36,032 nt of DNA from Myxococcales bacterium (GCA_028287135.1 JAQBQE010000055.1:1-36032), one strand, 5' to 3'; positions 17,151 to 26,221 are shown, counted from the first letter of the stretch. The notes: generated from the sequence alone by a model not told the origin. A program made the numbers and translations.

Positions 17151-17283
17151 TCGGTGACGGGATCGGGCCGGGTCTGACCTCCGCTGGATAGGGCCTTGCC
17201 GTGACGCAGCGCCCCGGCAACCCGCATGGCCACTGCATTTGCGCCGCGGCTCGCTCTAGCGATTGCACGGTGATCGCGCGGGC

Positions 17284-17862
17284 ATGGGCGTTGCACCACG
17301 TAGCGTTGTCGTGCCCCCGGTCCTCGTCCGCCACATCATGTCGTCGCCCGTGGTGACGTTCTTCGCCGAGCAGACGTTGCCGCTCGCCGAGGACGTGATG
17401 CGGTTCAAGCATCTCCGTCACCTGCCGGTGATCGACGACGACCGCCGCCTGGTCGGACTCGTCACCCACCGTGACCTGCTGCGCGCCCAGCCGAGCACGC
17501 TGATCGGTCTGTCGGAGGTCGAGCGGCGTGCCCGCCAGGCTGATATCCGCGTCGACCAGATCATGGAGCGTGACATCTGGACGGTCGGGCTCGACACGCT
17601 CGCATCCGCTGCAGGTTGCACGCTGCTCGATCACAAGTACGGCTGTCTGCCGGTCGTCGATGACGACCATCGGCTGGTCGGCATCGTGACCGAGCGTGAC
17701 TACCTGCGGTTCGCGATCAAGATGCTGCAGATGCACGACCCTGACGGCATCGTGCCGAGCACCCAGGGGCCGATTCGCAACACGCTGCGGATCGATCGCA
17801 CCGTCGCGGATCGGCCGTCGCGGATGGCGTCGATCAGCGGTCGGTCGAGAACAGGTGCTTGA
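17284..17862 (+). CDS. CBS-domain pair protein
   Basis: About 192 residues made of two CBS modules. The first runs from VRHIMSSPVVTF to HLPVIDDDRRLVGLVTHRDLL, the second from VDQIMERDIWTVG to CLPVVDDDHRLVGIVTERDY; the I-M-x-x-x-V and VGIVTxRD signatures are textbook. CBS pairs bind adenosyl nucleotides (AMP, ATP, SAM) and act as energy or ligand sensors, here as a stand-alone protein with a short linker and tail. The start is uncertain: ATG 17284, TTG 17263 or GTG 17311. The 3' end overlaps the convergent AAA ATPase gene by 29 bp. Confidence 0.85.
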   Translation: MGVAPRSVVVPPVLVRHIMSSPVVTFFAEQTLPLAEDVMRFKHLRHLPVIDDDRRLVGLVTHRDLLRAQPSTLIGLSEVERRARQADIRVDQIMERDIWTVGLDTLASAAGCTLLDHKYGCLPVVDDDHRLVGIVTERDYLRFAIKMLQMHDPDGIVPSTQGPIRNTLRIDRTVADRPSRMASISGRSRTGA

Positions 17863-18580
17863 AGAAGCTGCCCGGGTTCGACAGGAAATCGCGCGTGATC
17901 TGGAAGTGCTCGGTGTCCTCGTAGTCGACCTGGCGAATCCCGGTCGGTGACAGCGAGTAGATCAGCGCCTGCGGGTACGCCATCAGGATCGGCGAGTGCG
18001 TCGCGATCACGAACTGCGAGTCGTGGTGCTCGACCAGGTCGTGCATGCGCGCGAGCAGGGTGAGCTGGCGCTGCGGGGACAGCGCTGCCTCGGGCTCGTC
18101 GAGGATGTACACGCCGTTGCCGCGGAACCGGTTCATCACGAGTGCGAGGAAGGATTCGCCGTGCGACTGCTCGTGCAGCGAGACCTCGCCATAGCCGGTC
18201 ACCCCGAGCCGTTCGACCTCGGTCGCCACGTTGAAGAAGCTCTCCGCGCGCAGGAAGAAGCCGTCCTTGGGGCGCCGGTGCGATCGCGAGATCCGCAGGA
18301 CCTCGTGCAGCGAGGACTCGGACTTGCGCGTTGCGAAGTTGAAGTTCTTGGTGCCGCCTTCGGCGTTGAACCCGGCACCGACCGCGATCGCCTCGATCAG
18401 CGTCGACTTGCCAGCACCGTTATCACCGACGAGGAACGTGACCTTCGGATCGAGCTCGAGCTCGGTGAGGTGGCGGACCGCCGGGATCGAGAACGGATAC
18501 GCGTCGAAGCTCGCGACCTTCTCCCGGTCGAGCCGCAACGAGTGGAGAAACCCCCGCCCTTCGAGCGCGCGTGTCGACAT
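17834..18580 (-). CDS. AAA-family ATPase (COG3910-like)
   Basis: 248 residues. The Walker A motif GDNGAGKST lies at 52-60, the signature-like SHGESF near 140, Walker B is VYILDEPEAALSP near 155-167, and ATHSP is the switch His. This is the short predicted-ATPase group related to ABC/SMC-type heads (COG3910-like). It is cytosolic and has no transmembrane part. ATG overlaps the stop of the upstream CaiB-type gene by one base (TGATG, 18578-18582), so the two are cotranslated. Function is unknown; such ATPases are not linked to a defined pathway. Confidence 0.85.
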   Translation of the reverse strand: MSTRALEGRGFLHSLRLDREKVASFDAYPFSIPAVRHLTELELDPKVTFLVGDNGAGKSTLIEAIAVGAGFNAEGGTKNFNFATRKSESSLHEVLRISRSHRRPKDGFFLRAESFFNVATEVERLGVTGYGEVSLHEQSHGESFLALVMNRFRGNGVYILDEPEAALSPQRQLTLLARMHDLVEHHDSQFVIATHSPILMAYPQALIYSLSPTGIRQVDYEDTEHFQITRDFLSNPGSFFKHLFSTDR

Positions 18581-19746
18581 CAGCCGAGCGCTGCGATCTG
18601 CTCGGCGGTGAATCCGTACTCGCCGAGCACCTGGCGGGAGTGCTGGCCGAGCCGAGGCGGCGGTCCGGCATTCGTCGGCGCGCCGAGCGGCGTGCGGACC
18701 TGCTGGATCGGACCGACGCCTTCGCCACCGTCGATCGTGAAGAACACCTCGCGCGCTCGATGCAGCGGATGATCGGGGAGCTCGAGGGGCTCGACCACGA
18801 CCTCCACGCAGCAGTCATGGACGGCGAGCGCCTCGGTCCACTCGGCAGCGGTCTTCGTCGCGAAGATCGCGGCGAGCTCGGCGCGGGTCTTCGCCTGCTC
18901 GGCGGGCTTGCCGACCACCTCGGCGATGTTCGGTGGGCGACCGATCGCCTGGTTGAGCGCGATCCAGAACTTGGGCTCGAGGGCGCCGACCGCGAGATAG
19001 CGATCGTCCTTCGTCGGGTAGACCGAGTACCCGGCGACCCCGCCGTTGAGCGTCTCGACCCCGCGCGTCGGCCTGGCGCCGCAGTCCATGTTGCCGAGCT
19101 CGGCGGTCAGCATCGACAGCGCGCCCTCGGTCATCGAGATATCCAGGTGCGCACCCTTGCCCGTGCGGTGGCGACCGACGAGGGCGCCGAGGATCGCGGT
19201 CGCGCCCCACAGCGAGCCGCCCGCGAGATCCGCGATCTGCACGCCCGGCATCCCGGGTGCGCCGCCCGCCTCGCCGCCCATCGCGAGCACACCGGCGAGT
19301 GCGATGTAGTTGAGGTCGTGACCTGCGCGCTCGACGTACGGCCCGGTCTGCCCGAAGCCGCTGATCGAGCACACGATGATCTTTGGATTGCGCGCTGCGA
19401 GCGCGTCGTAGCCGAGCCCGAGCTTGGCCATCACGCCGGGGCGGAAGCTCTCGACGATGACGTCGGCCTGCTCGACCATCTTCAGGAATGCGTCGCGCGC
19501 CGTCGGGTTCTTGAGATCGAGGGCGAGCGAACGCTTCCCGCGATTGACCGCGAGGAACCGGCCCGACATCCCGCCCTTGGCCGGTGGGATCGCGCGCAGG
19601 TAGTCACCGACCCGCGGGTCCTCGATCTTGACGACGTCGCCGCCCATGTCGGCGAGGACCATCGTCAGGAACGGACCCGGCAACAGCCGCGTCAGATCGA
19701 GGACGCGGATGCCGGTCAGAGCGTCGGCGAGCGGAGAGGCGACCAT
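18580..19746 (-). CDS. CaiB/BaiF CoA-transferase family, alpha-methylacyl-CoA racemase type
   Basis: 388 residues from ATG 19746 (the longer frame to 19791 is unlikely). It begins [20 protein letters not shown], the family N-terminus, and has [10 protein letters not shown] and [14 protein letters not shown]. The catalytic set of alpha-methylacyl-CoA racemases is visible: His and Asp in [12 protein letters not shown], Asp in [10 protein letters not shown], and Glu in VGALEPKFW. These residues favour a racemase over a CoA-transferase, so it should epimerise 2-methylacyl-CoA thioesters, or a related acyl-CoA, in branched-chain lipid metabolism. An SCP2 protein gene lies 148 bp upstream on the same strand and an AAA ATPase overlaps downstream. 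Confidence 0.88.
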   Translation of the reverse strand: MVASPLADALTGIRVLDLTRLLPGPFLTMVLADMGGDVVKIEDPRVGDYLRAIPPAKGGMSGRFLAVNRGKRSLALDLKNPTARDAFLKMVEQADVIVESFRPGVMAKLGLGYDALAARNPKIIVCSISGFGQTGPYVERAGHDLNYIALAGVLAMGGEAGGAPGMPGVQIADLAGGSLWGATAILGALVGRHRTGKGAHLDISMTEGALSMLTAELGNMDCGARPTRGVETLNGGVAGYSVYPTKDDRYLAVGALEPKFWIALNQAIGRPPNIAEVVGKPAEQAKTRAELAAIFATKTAAEWTEALAVHDCCVEVVVEPLELPDHPLHRAREVFFTIDGGEGVGPIQQVRTPLGAPTNAGPPPRLGQHSRQVLGEYGFTAEQIAALG

Positions 19747-19868
19747 GCGCGCATCATGCCTCAACGCACGGGCAACGGTCGTTGCAGCCATGTTGCGTCC
19801 ACGGCGGCGCCGGCCCGGGATGCTCCCAGGTTGCGCCCGACTCGCGTCGAATCGCCGTCACCGTCAAG

Positions 19869-19886
19869 ACCCGTTCAGCGAACGGG
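19869..19886 (-). terminator. Weak hairpin behind the SCP2 gene
   Basis: CCCGTT-CAGCG-AACGGG forms a six-pair stem just downstream of the SCP2 stop, read leftward. It is followed only by TCTTGACGG, a poor T tract, so termination here is possible but not convincing. Confidence 0.3.
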
Positions 19887-19894
19887 GACCGTGC

Positions 19895-20248
19895 TCACTT
19901 GGGGCGAGCGATCTCGAACAGCTGCTGCAGCTTCATCGCGAGCATCGGATCGCCCGAGACGCGGAGCTTGCCCTGGAAATAGAGCTGCATGCCGGCGTTC
20001 GGGTCCGCGAGCATCGCCTTGAAGTCATCGTGCGAGACTTCGACGGTGCACTGCGCCTTGCCGCTGTCGCCCTTGGTGCACGTCGGCGGGTTCGCCGTCG
20101 TATCGACCGTCCACTCGCCGCCGCCTTCGCCGGCGATCTTGAAGCAGTAGATCGCGTTGAGCTCGCGCGCCTTGTCCGGATAAGCCTTGAGACCTTCCGG
20201 GACGAGGTTGTCGAACAGATCCTGCGCGTCCTTGGGCAACGTAGCCAT
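19895..20248 (-). CDS. SCP2 sterol-carrier-domain protein
   Basis: 117 residues, a stand-alone SCP2-like domain. The pattern LNAIYCFKIAGEGGGEWTVD, then CTVEVSHDDFKAMLADPNAG, MQLYFQGKLRVSGDPMLAM and a final helix LQQLFEIARPK fits the sterol-carrier fold, which binds fatty acyl-CoA, sterols or other lipids in a hydrophobic tunnel. The start is well set by GGAGGAA 8 nt before ATG 20248. It lies upstream of a racemase gene on the same strand; in animals both functions meet in branched-chain fatty-acid breakdown, so a shared lipid pathway is plausible but inferred. Confidence 0.88.
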   Translation of the reverse strand: MATLPKDAQDLFDNLVPEGLKAYPDKARELNAIYCFKIAGEGGGEWTVDTTANPPTCTKGDSGKAQCTVEVSHDDFKAMLADPNAGMQLYFQGKLRVSGDPMLAMKLQQLFEIARPK

Positions 20249-20305
20249 GTGCTGATTCCTCCGAGGGCGTGTTACCGCGGGGGTCCGGAGCAGTCAACGC
20301 TGACT

Positions 20306-20349
20306 GAAAACGAAAAACGGGCACCTCGGCGGTCTGCCTCCGGGTGCCC
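20306..20349 (-). terminator. Intrinsic terminator of the glmU operon
   Basis: Read leftward, GGGCACC (complement of 20343-20349) pairs with GGTGCCC (complement of 20319-20325), inner bases can also pair, and the stem is followed by GTTTTTCGTTTTC (complement of 20306-20318). This is a good Rho-independent terminator, placed 26 bp after the stop of the lipoprotein gene at 20375. Confidence 0.75.
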
Positions 20350-20374
20350 ACGGTCGTCGGTGAGGAGCGCGTGA

Positions 20375-21298
20375 TCAGTTCGCGGGCGGCAGGTCCGCGG
20401 CGGCAAACGCGCAGTCCGCGACATCACCCTCGGCGGGCGCGAAGCTCACGTTGTCGCTGTAGTACGTGCGCTTGAACCCGCCGTCCCAGCACTCCGACGC
20501 GATCGCGCTCGAGGTCAGGTCGCCACCGGTCAGGCGAGCATCCGCGCGGCCCATGCCGTTCGACTGCCAGCGCGACCGCAGGGTGATCTGCTCCTGCGCC
20601 ATCGTGCCGCCCGCGTTGCCGTCGACGTTGAACACCATGTCGCCGCCGCCATCGAGCGTCTCGTTGTAGGCGTAGTTCGCCATTACCGGCTCGTTGTTCT
20701 CGTTGGTCGAGATGATGCCGAGGTCGAGGTGCCGCGCCGCGAGGTCATAGTGAACGTCGACCTGGCCGCGCGCCTCGGGATCCGAATCGATCGGGTTGAC
20801 GCGCTTGCCAGCGTCGAAGTCGAGCAGGAAGCTGCCGTTGCCCTTGAGGTCGCCGGGGCGCGGATCCGCGACGCCGTCGACGATGACCTCGAACGAAGCG
20901 CCCGACTGCGTCTTCGACCGACCCGAGAGCTGGTACTCGTACGTGCCGTCGGCGAGCGCGCGGACGTCGAGCTTGTACTCGGCCGGGTCGAGGGCATCGC
21001 TCCACGGGCCCCACGTGTATGTGTCGCCGTTGATCGTCGTGACCGGGAACTGGATGATCGTGTGGATCAGGACGAGCACCCAGCCGGCACCGCCGTTGAA
21101 CGTGCGCGTGACGTGGCGCGTGGCGACGTACCACTCCGCGAGCTGACCGACGGTGCGCTCGGCTCCGCCGGGGAGCTTGATCGAGACCTGCTCCGCCTGC
21201 GGGATGGCGCGCTTGAGGTCTTCGGGGGCTTCGTCCTGCTTGACGCAGGCGACGAGGGAGGTGGCGCAGAGGGTGGCGATCAGGCTGGTCTTGAGCAT
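20375..21298 (-). CDS. Predicted lipoprotein, 307 residues
   Basis: Starts MLKTSLIATLCATSLVAC with the lipobox S-L-V-A-C, so it is lipidated at Cys18 after export. The rest is rich in beta strands and acidic residues (EYQLSGRSKTQSGASFEVIV, YDLAARHLDLGIISTNENNE) and ends with two further Cys (ECWDG, VADCAF) that may form a disulfide. No family recognised. It is the last gene before a strong intrinsic terminator and follows another lipoprotein after 54 bp, in line with an operon led by glmU. Confidence 0.75.
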   Translation of the reverse strand: MLKTSLIATLCATSLVACVKQDEAPEDLKRAIPQAEQVSIKLPGGAERTVGQLAEWYVATRHVTRTFNGGAGWVLVLIHTIIQFPVTTINGDTYTWGPWSDALDPAEYKLDVRALADGTYEYQLSGRSKTQSGASFEVIVDGVADPRPGDLKGNGSFLLDFDAGKRVNPIDSDPEARGQVDVHYDLAARHLDLGIISTNENNEPVMANYAYNETLDGGGDMVFNVDGNAGGTMAQEQITLRSRWQSNGMGRADARLTGGDLTSSAIASECWDGGFKRTYYSDNVSFAPAEGDVADCAFAAADLPPAN

Positions 21299-21352
21299 GG
21301 AAACCCTTGGAGCAGCTGCCGTACCAACCTGGTTCCGTGCGATCTCGAGGGG

Positions 21353-22657
21353 TTACGGTGTGGGGTTTTCCAACGGTCCACGCGCCGCGCCGGGAGCCGT
21401 AGGAGGCGACGACAGTGGCGGCAGCACGGTGACCGTATCGCCGTCGTGGAACACGACGACCGCCTCGGGGACCCGCTCGTCATCGAGGGCGATCGCGACG
21501 CCGACCGGATCGGCGCGGAGGATCTGCGGGAGCGGATAGACCCAGATCAGCAGCGCGTTCGCGGCGTAGGCGGCGATGAAGTCGCGCTTGATCGTCGTGT
21601 CCATCCGCACCGCGAGCGCGACGTCGCCGACCGGCGAGATCGCCTGGCCGAGCAGGCTGATGCCGGGCACCGGGATCCACGCGGCCTGACCTGCCATCGA
21701 TCCGGTCGCATCGATGTCGAGCAGGCGGACCTCGGGAGTCCGCGACCGCGCGCTGATGTTGGCGACCCGCACCATCGGCGACTGCCCGGGGATCCAGACG
21801 CTGCCGAGCAGCGCCGTGTACGGATACTCGGTGGACCACGCCACCTTGCCCTTGTCGCGCGCGACGATCTTGCCGTCGTCGTGCGAGATGTCCCAGTGGC
21901 GGTCCTTGTAGGTCACGCTCAGCGGCGGAGCCCCGGCGGGAGCGGGCGTCGCGACGCCGGTCATCACGTCGATGGAGACCGCGCTGTCGCCGCGACGCCA
22001 GCGGATCGTGCGCTCGCTCTCGGTCCACAGCTGCTGGGCCCCGGCGGCGCCGGCAAACTCCTCGACGAGCTTGGCCATGCCGTGAACGGCGACGTACTGC
22101 TCGTCGGCGCCGGCCGGCGTCACGCTGCGCATGCAACCGAGGAGGGTGTGCGCATCGGGGATCACGGGCGGCGTGGCGCATCCGCCGATCAGCACGAAGC
22201 TGCCGCCACGGACGAGCGGCGGCGCCACCCGATCCCCTGCCGGCTTGGTCCACGCGACGGTTCCGCGTCGCCAGTCGACCGCGGTGAAGCCGAACTCCGA
22301 GGACGCGACCACCGCGATCTCGTCGACGATCACCGGACCGCCGACATCGAACCGTGGTCGATCGGCGCGCGAGGGCAGGTGGATCACGCGCAGCGGCTCG
22401 GCGCGCGGAAGCTCCTCGAGCTCGGGCCATGCGCTCGTGGCCGGCGGCTCGGCGACACTGCCGTCGCTCGCGATCACGACGGGAACGGTCGGCGCGATCT
22501 GCTCGCGCTCCGCCTTGGATTTGCAGCCGATGGTCGCGATCAGCAGAACGAGAGAAAGTGGAGACCGTCCCCGGTGCCCTTCGTGATCTCGCGGACTTCG
22601 ACGTCGAGAGTGGAGAGAGTGGAAAGCGTCCCTGGCTCCGGGCGCGTTACTCGCCAT
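21353..22657 (-). CDS. Predicted lipoprotein with PQQ/WD40-like repeated strands
   Basis: 434 residues. A long basic N-terminus is followed by SPLSLVLLIATIGCKSK, with lipobox A-T-I-G-C near residue 45, so it is a likely lipoprotein. The mature part has repeated strands of the type GFTAVDWRRGTVAWTKPAGD, GSFVLIGGCAT and DGKIVARDKGKVAWSTEYPY, which resemble the blades of PQQ-enzyme-like beta propellers, as in BamB-type proteins. Its ATG (22655-22657) overlaps the 3' end of glmU by 11 bp, so the pair is coupled. A later unusual start near the hydrophobic stretch cannot be excluded, because the first 37 residues look unlike a normal signal peptide. Confidence 0.7.
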   Translation of the reverse strand: MASNAPGARDAFHSLHSRRRSPRDHEGHRGRSPLSLVLLIATIGCKSKAEREQIAPTVPVVIASDGSVAEPPATSAWPELEELPRAEPLRVIHLPSRADRPRFDVGGPVIVDEIAVVASSEFGFTAVDWRRGTVAWTKPAGDRVAPPLVRGGSFVLIGGCATPPVIPDAHTLLGCMRSVTPAGADEQYVAVHGMAKLVEEFAGAAGAQQLWTESERTIRWRRGDSAVSIDVMTGVATPAPAGAPPLSVTYKDRHWDISHDDGKIVARDKGKVAWSTEYPYTALLGSVWIPGQSPMVRVANISARSRTPEVRLLDIDATGSMAGQAAWIPVPGISLLGQAISPVGDVALAVRMDTTIKRDFIAAYAANALLIWVYPLPQILRADPVGVAIALDDERVPEAVVVFHDGDTVTVLPPLSSPPTAPGAARGPLENPTP

Positions 22658-24089
22658 CGCCCTTCTGCTTGCGCTTGGCCTGGGCCTCGCGGAACCGATC
22701 CGCCCAGCCCTCGACGTTGACCTGCTTGACGCGGGTCAGCGCGAGGGAGCCGCGCGGGACGTCCTTGGTGACCGTGGTGCCGGAGCCGACGTACGCATCG
22801 CGGCCGATGGTGACGGGGGCGACGAGCTGGCTGTCGGAGCCGATGAAGGCGCCTGCCTCGATCGTCGTCTTGTACTTGCCGACGCCGTCGTAGTTGCACG
22901 TGATGACGCCTGCGCCGACGTTCGCCTTCGAGCCGACGGAGGCGTCGCCGAGGTACGCGAGGTGGTTGGCCTTGGCGCCGGCCATCAGGTGGGTCTTCTT
23001 GGTCTCGACGAAGTTGCCGAGGTGGACGTCCTCGTCGAGCTGCGAGCCCGGGCGGCAATGCGAGAACGGACCGATCTGCGCGCGTGCGCCGATCTTGCTC
23101 TCCGTCAGGATCGAGTACGGCTTGATGTTCGTGTTCTCGGCGACGGTGACGTCGGTGAGCACCGAGCCGATATCGATCCGCACGCCGTCACCGATCGTCG
23201 TCTTGCCGCGGAGCGCGACGTTCGGAGCGATCCAGACATCCTTGCCGAGCGGGCCAACGTCGGCGTCGATGTACGTGCTCGCAGGATCGACCATGGTCAC
23301 GCCCGTGCGCATCCAGGCCTCGTTGATCCGGCGGCGGGCCGCGACCTCGACGCCTGCGAGGTCGACGCGATCGTTGATCCCGGCGACCTCGGTGAACGGC
23401 GCATCGATCGACGTCGCACCACCGCGCTCGGCGGCGTGGGCGACGAGATCGGTCAGGTAGAGCTCGCCCTTCGCGTTGTCGGCGCGCAGCGACGCGAGGT
23501 CCTTGCGGAGGTGCCCGAGCTTGATCGCGTAGAACCCGGCGTTGGTGTCTTCGATCTTGCGCTGCTCCTCGGTCGCGTCGACGTGCTCGACGATCTTCTG
23601 CAGCTTGCCGGCGGCATCGCGGACGAGCCGGCCGTACGGCATCGGCCGCGGTGGCACCGTCGACAGCAGCGCCATGCCAGCGGGCGACGCCGCACAGGCC
23701 GCGGTGAGCTCGGCGATCCGCTCGCTCGCGAGGAGCGGTGCATCGCCGCTGAGGATCACGACGATCCGATCGTCGGGCTCGTTCTGGACGGATGGCAGCG
23801 CGCACTGGACCGCGTGACCGGTACCGCGCTGCTCGGGCTGGATCGCGACATCGACGACGCCGGCACCGAAGCTCGCATCGAGTGCGGACTTCACGAGCTC
23901 GTTCTTGTGCCCGAGGATCGCGACGACTCGATCCGCGCCGGCGGTGCGGGCGGCGGTGACGACCCAGTGGAGCATCGGGCGACCTGCGATCCGATGTAGG
24001 ACCTTCGGCGTCTCGCTCTTCATGCGAGTGCCGAGACCCGCCGCCATGACGAACACGATGGGGTGCGCGACCGATGACTGACGGCTCAT
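22647..24089 (-). CDS. glmU: Bifunctional GlmU: N-acetylglucosamine-1-phosphate uridylyltransferase / glucosamine-1-phosphate acetyltransferase
   Basis: 480 residues. The N-terminal pyrophosphorylase has AAGLGTRMKSETPKVLHRIA (the nucleotide loop) and GTGHAVQCALP; the C-terminal left-handed beta-helix shows repeated hexapeptides (SVLTDVTVAENTNIKPYS), VGAGVITCNYDG with the acetyltransferase residues, and FIGSDSQLVAPV. Together they convert glucosamine-1-phosphate to UDP-GlcNAc in the cytoplasm for peptidoglycan and lipopolysaccharide. ATG 24089 (MSRQSS) fits the family; GTG 24107 is possible. It is divergent from the lectin lipoprotein, 112 bp apart, and overlaps the following lipoprotein gene. 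A short charged C-terminal tail (RKQKGDGE) extends past the helix. Confidence 0.97.
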   Translation of the reverse strand: MSRQSSVAHPIVFVMAAGLGTRMKSETPKVLHRIAGRPMLHWVVTAARTAGADRVVAILGHKNELVKSALDASFGAGVVDVAIQPEQRGTGHAVQCALPSVQNEPDDRIVVILSGDAPLLASERIAELTAACAASPAGMALLSTVPPRPMPYGRLVRDAAGKLQKIVEHVDATEEQRKIEDTNAGFYAIKLGHLRKDLASLRADNAKGELYLTDLVAHAAERGGATSIDAPFTEVAGINDRVDLAGVEVAARRRINEAWMRTGVTMVDPASTYIDADVGPLGKDVWIAPNVALRGKTTIGDGVRIDIGSVLTDVTVAENTNIKPYSILTESKIGARAQIGPFSHCRPGSQLDEDVHLGNFVETKKTHLMAGAKANHLAYLGDASVGSKANVGAGVITCNYDGVGKYKTTIEAGAFIGSDSQLVAPVTIGRDAYVGSGTTVTKDVPRGSLALTRVKQVNVEGWADRFREAQAKRKQKGDGE

Positions 24090-24201
24090 GTCTGCGGAAC
24101 CTAGCACTAATGTTCGGTGACGCGTCGCAGCCTACGGATGCCTCACCGTGAGTTGACCGATCCGCGTGTACCTATCGGCGGAAGTTCGGCACAATGTGAG
24201 G

Positions 24202-24804
24202 ATGGGCTCGAAGATCGCATCCGCGATCGCCATGCTCGCGACGTTGCTCGCGGGATGTGGCGCGAAGCTCGACGAAAATGTTGCCGGTGATGGCTCGGTG
24301 GTGGACGTACCGGGCCCGACCGATGCGACGACTGCGCCGTCCGACGCAGCGATCGATGCGCGGCTGTGCGCAGGCGGTGATGCGCGCGCGACCGATCCGG
24401 CGACCGGATCGTGCTTCGTGTGGTTCACGGCACCCGCGACGTATCCCGCCGCGAATGCTGCATGCACCGCGTTCGGCGCGAAGCTCGCGATCATCAAGGC
24501 GGCGCAGACCAACGCGACCGTGCTGTCCCTGATCGGGATGAGCGACGCGTTCCTCGGTGGCACCGATGCGCCGCCGGCGACGGAGGGCGCGTTCCTGTGG
24601 CGCGGCAACGCCGCCGATCCCGTCACGGCCGTGGCGAACTACACGAACTGGCGCGCCGGCGAACCGAACAACGGCGGCGCCGGAAGCACGGTCGAGGAGG
24701 ACTGCATGATCATCGAGGGCGCGCGTGGTGGCACCTGGGACGATCGTCCGTGTGCACCACCTCCCGTCGGCGCCGGCTCGTACTCGTACGTCTGTCAGTT
24801 CTGA
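24202..24804 (+). CDS. Lipoprotein with a C-type lectin-like domain
   Basis: 200 residues. MGSKIASAIAMLATLLAGCG is a lipoprotein signal with lipobox L-L-A-G-C. After a Thr/Asp/Pro-rich linker, residues about 70-200 form a C-type lectin fold: CFVWFTAPATYPAANAACTA (first Cys, W and the A-x-x-x-C helix), GAKLAIIKAAQTNA, FLGGTDAP, NWRAGEPNNGG, EDCMIIEG, GTWDDRPC and the last YVCQF. The EPN motif and W-D-D are the calcium/mannose-type ligands, so sugar binding is plausible. It would be surface-anchored at a membrane. ATG 24202 was chosen over the upstream frame because of the signal. The 3' end overlaps the convergent gene by 10 bp. Confidence 0.88.
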   Translation: MGSKIASAIAMLATLLAGCGAKLDENVAGDGSVVDVPGPTDATTAPSDAAIDARLCAGGDARATDPATGSCFVWFTAPATYPAANAACTAFGAKLAIIKAAQTNATVLSLIGMSDAFLGGTDAPPATEGAFLWRGNAADPVTAVANYTNWRAGEPNNGGAGSTVEEDCMIIEGARGGTWDDRPCAPPPVGAGSYSYVCQF

Positions 24805-25436
24805 GCGCCGGCACGCTCGAGGCAGCCTGCGAGGTGGGCATCGGTGCGCACGAGCTCTGCGTGCAACACGGGATCGATCTCGGCGAGCCGTGTACTGGTC
24901 GCGGCGGCTGCGATGCAATCACCGCGGCCCGCGGCCGAGCTCGCCTGGATCGCCAGCCGGTTCTCGACGCGAGCGCGCAGCACGATCTCGGCGGGCGACG
25001 CGAGACGGGTGACTGCCGGCGCGGGCGCGAAGGCGGTCTCGATGCCAGGCGCCGACGTGGAGACCGGCGCCGTGGTCGCGATGCTCGGTGCGGTGCTCGG
25101 GTGCCAGGCGGGCTGGACGGGCGCGTCGTCTTCCCGGTCGTTCAACACGAGGCCGAGCACCACGAGCGCGGCGCCGGTCAGCAGGAAGCCGACGCCGATG
25201 GTCCTTTCGGCTTCGTGGACGCCCCGCCGGATCGGGTTGCCGAGATGGGTGTCGAACCCGTCGCATTGACCCATCGCTCCCGTGCAGCGCGTATCGGAGC
25301 TGCTGCCGTCGGCGTACAGCATGCCGCCGAACAGCATCGAGCCGGCCCCCGAGACGATCGCTGCCCGGCTCGAGGTGCAGGCGGAGGTGACGAGCAGGGC
25401 GGCGACGAGGGCGAGCGAACCGAGGCGAGTCGACAT
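24795..25436 (-). CDS. Predicted lipoprotein with one transmembrane helix
   Basis: 213 residues from ATG 25436. MSTRLGSLALVAALLVTSAC carries the lipobox V-T-S-A-C. A glycine-rich region (AAIVSGAGSMLFGGMLYADG) is followed by a hydrophobic segment GVGFLLTGAALVVLGLVL, about residues 80-98, then an Ala/Pro/Thr linker and a C-terminal helical domain with two Cys (GDCIAAA, AGCLERA). No family recognised. The arrangement recalls Myxococcota envelope proteins with a short glycine-zipper-like membrane segment. Confidence 0.65.
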   Translation of the reverse strand: MSTRLGSLALVAALLVTSACTSSRAAIVSGAGSMLFGGMLYADGSSSDTRCTGAMGQCDGFDTHLGNPIRRGVHEAERTIGVGFLLTGAALVVLGLVLNDREDDAPVQPAWHPSTAPSIATTAPVSTSAPGIETAFAPAPAVTRLASPAEIVLRARVENRLAIQASSAAGRGDCIAAAATSTRLAEIDPVLHAELVRTDAHLAGCLERAGAQN

Positions 25437-25606
25437 GATGCAGGCAGTAGATGCAGTGGTCGGACCACGGTCCAAGTGGCCAGAATGCCGTCGGGAGGTG
25501 CGTTCACTCCGGGTGCAGCGGCGGGGTTCCACCGCCGATCCGGTGGTGATCTGGCGCTCCCGCTGCCATCTATCTGCGTCGCCAGAAGCTGCGCTAGAAC
25601 TCGTCG

Positions 25607-26221
25607 GTGTCTGGTCGCTGGCTCGTGCTCGCGCTCCTCGTGCTGGTGGCCGCGCGGGCGGATGCTCATCAGAGCGCGGTCAAGTACGCGGACGTCACGG
25701 TCGACGGATCGCGGATCACCATCGCGCTGACGATCGCACCGGCCGATGCGACCGGTCCGCTGGGCCTGGCCGACGACGCCGAGCCGACGGTGGCGGACGT
25801 GCTCGCGCCGTCGGCGGTCGGCAAGGTCAGCGCCTACGTCGCGACGTGGATCTCGGTCAGGCAGCCCTCGGGCGCGAGCTGCAACGTGACCGATCCTGCC
25901 GCCGAGGCGGATGCGGATGGCCGCTTCGTGGTCGTCACCTGGACCGCCACGTGCTCCGATCCGATCGACGAGCTCGTCCTCGACTTCACGCGGTTCTTCG
26001 ACGTCGATCAGCGCCATGAGGCCATCGTGACCGTCCACGCGCCGGGTGAGCAGACGGAACCCGTGCTCATGCGGGCGGCATTGCCAACGCTGACCGTCGA
26101 CCTCGGAGGCTCGCTGTCGATGCTGCAACGGGTCGCGATCGCACTGGGGCTCGGGCTCGCCGGGGTCGCCGTCGCCGGCGTGGTCCTCGTCCGCCGCCGG
26201 CGACGCGCGTCGCGTCCGTAG
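25607..26221 (+). CDS. Exported protein with C-terminal membrane anchor
   Basis: 204 residues from GTG 25607. Signal peptide GRWLVLALLVLVAARADAH, then strands such as SAVKYADVTVDGSRITIALT and RFVVVTWTATCSDPIDELVL, two Cys that could pair, and a C-terminal helix IALGLGLAGVAVAGVVLVRR with a basic end. The part after the signal (H-Q-S-x-V-K-Y-A-D-V-x-V-D-G) is like the domain that precedes HupE/UreJ-type membrane proteins, without those helices; that link is weak. Localisation is periplasmic with an inner-membrane anchor. Confidence 0.65.
   Translation: MSGRWLVLALLVLVAARADAHQSAVKYADVTVDGSRITIALTIAPADATGPLGLADDAEPTVADVLAPSAVGKVSAYVATWISVRQPSGASCNVTDPAAEADADGRFVVVTWTATCSDPIDELVLDFTRFFDVDQRHEAIVTVHAPGEQTEPVLMRAALPTLTVDLGGSLSMLQRVAIALGLGLAGVAVAGVVLVRRRRRASRP

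Noticed and set aside
18571..20022. Long plus-strand frame opposite the CaiB-type gene
   Set aside because: No motif; the minus strand has the full catalytic set of the family.
20729..22720. A 663-codon open frame on the plus strand opposite the lipoprotein genes
   Set aside because: Low-complexity Arg/Asp-rich translation; the minus strand has two lipoprotein signals and a coupled operon.
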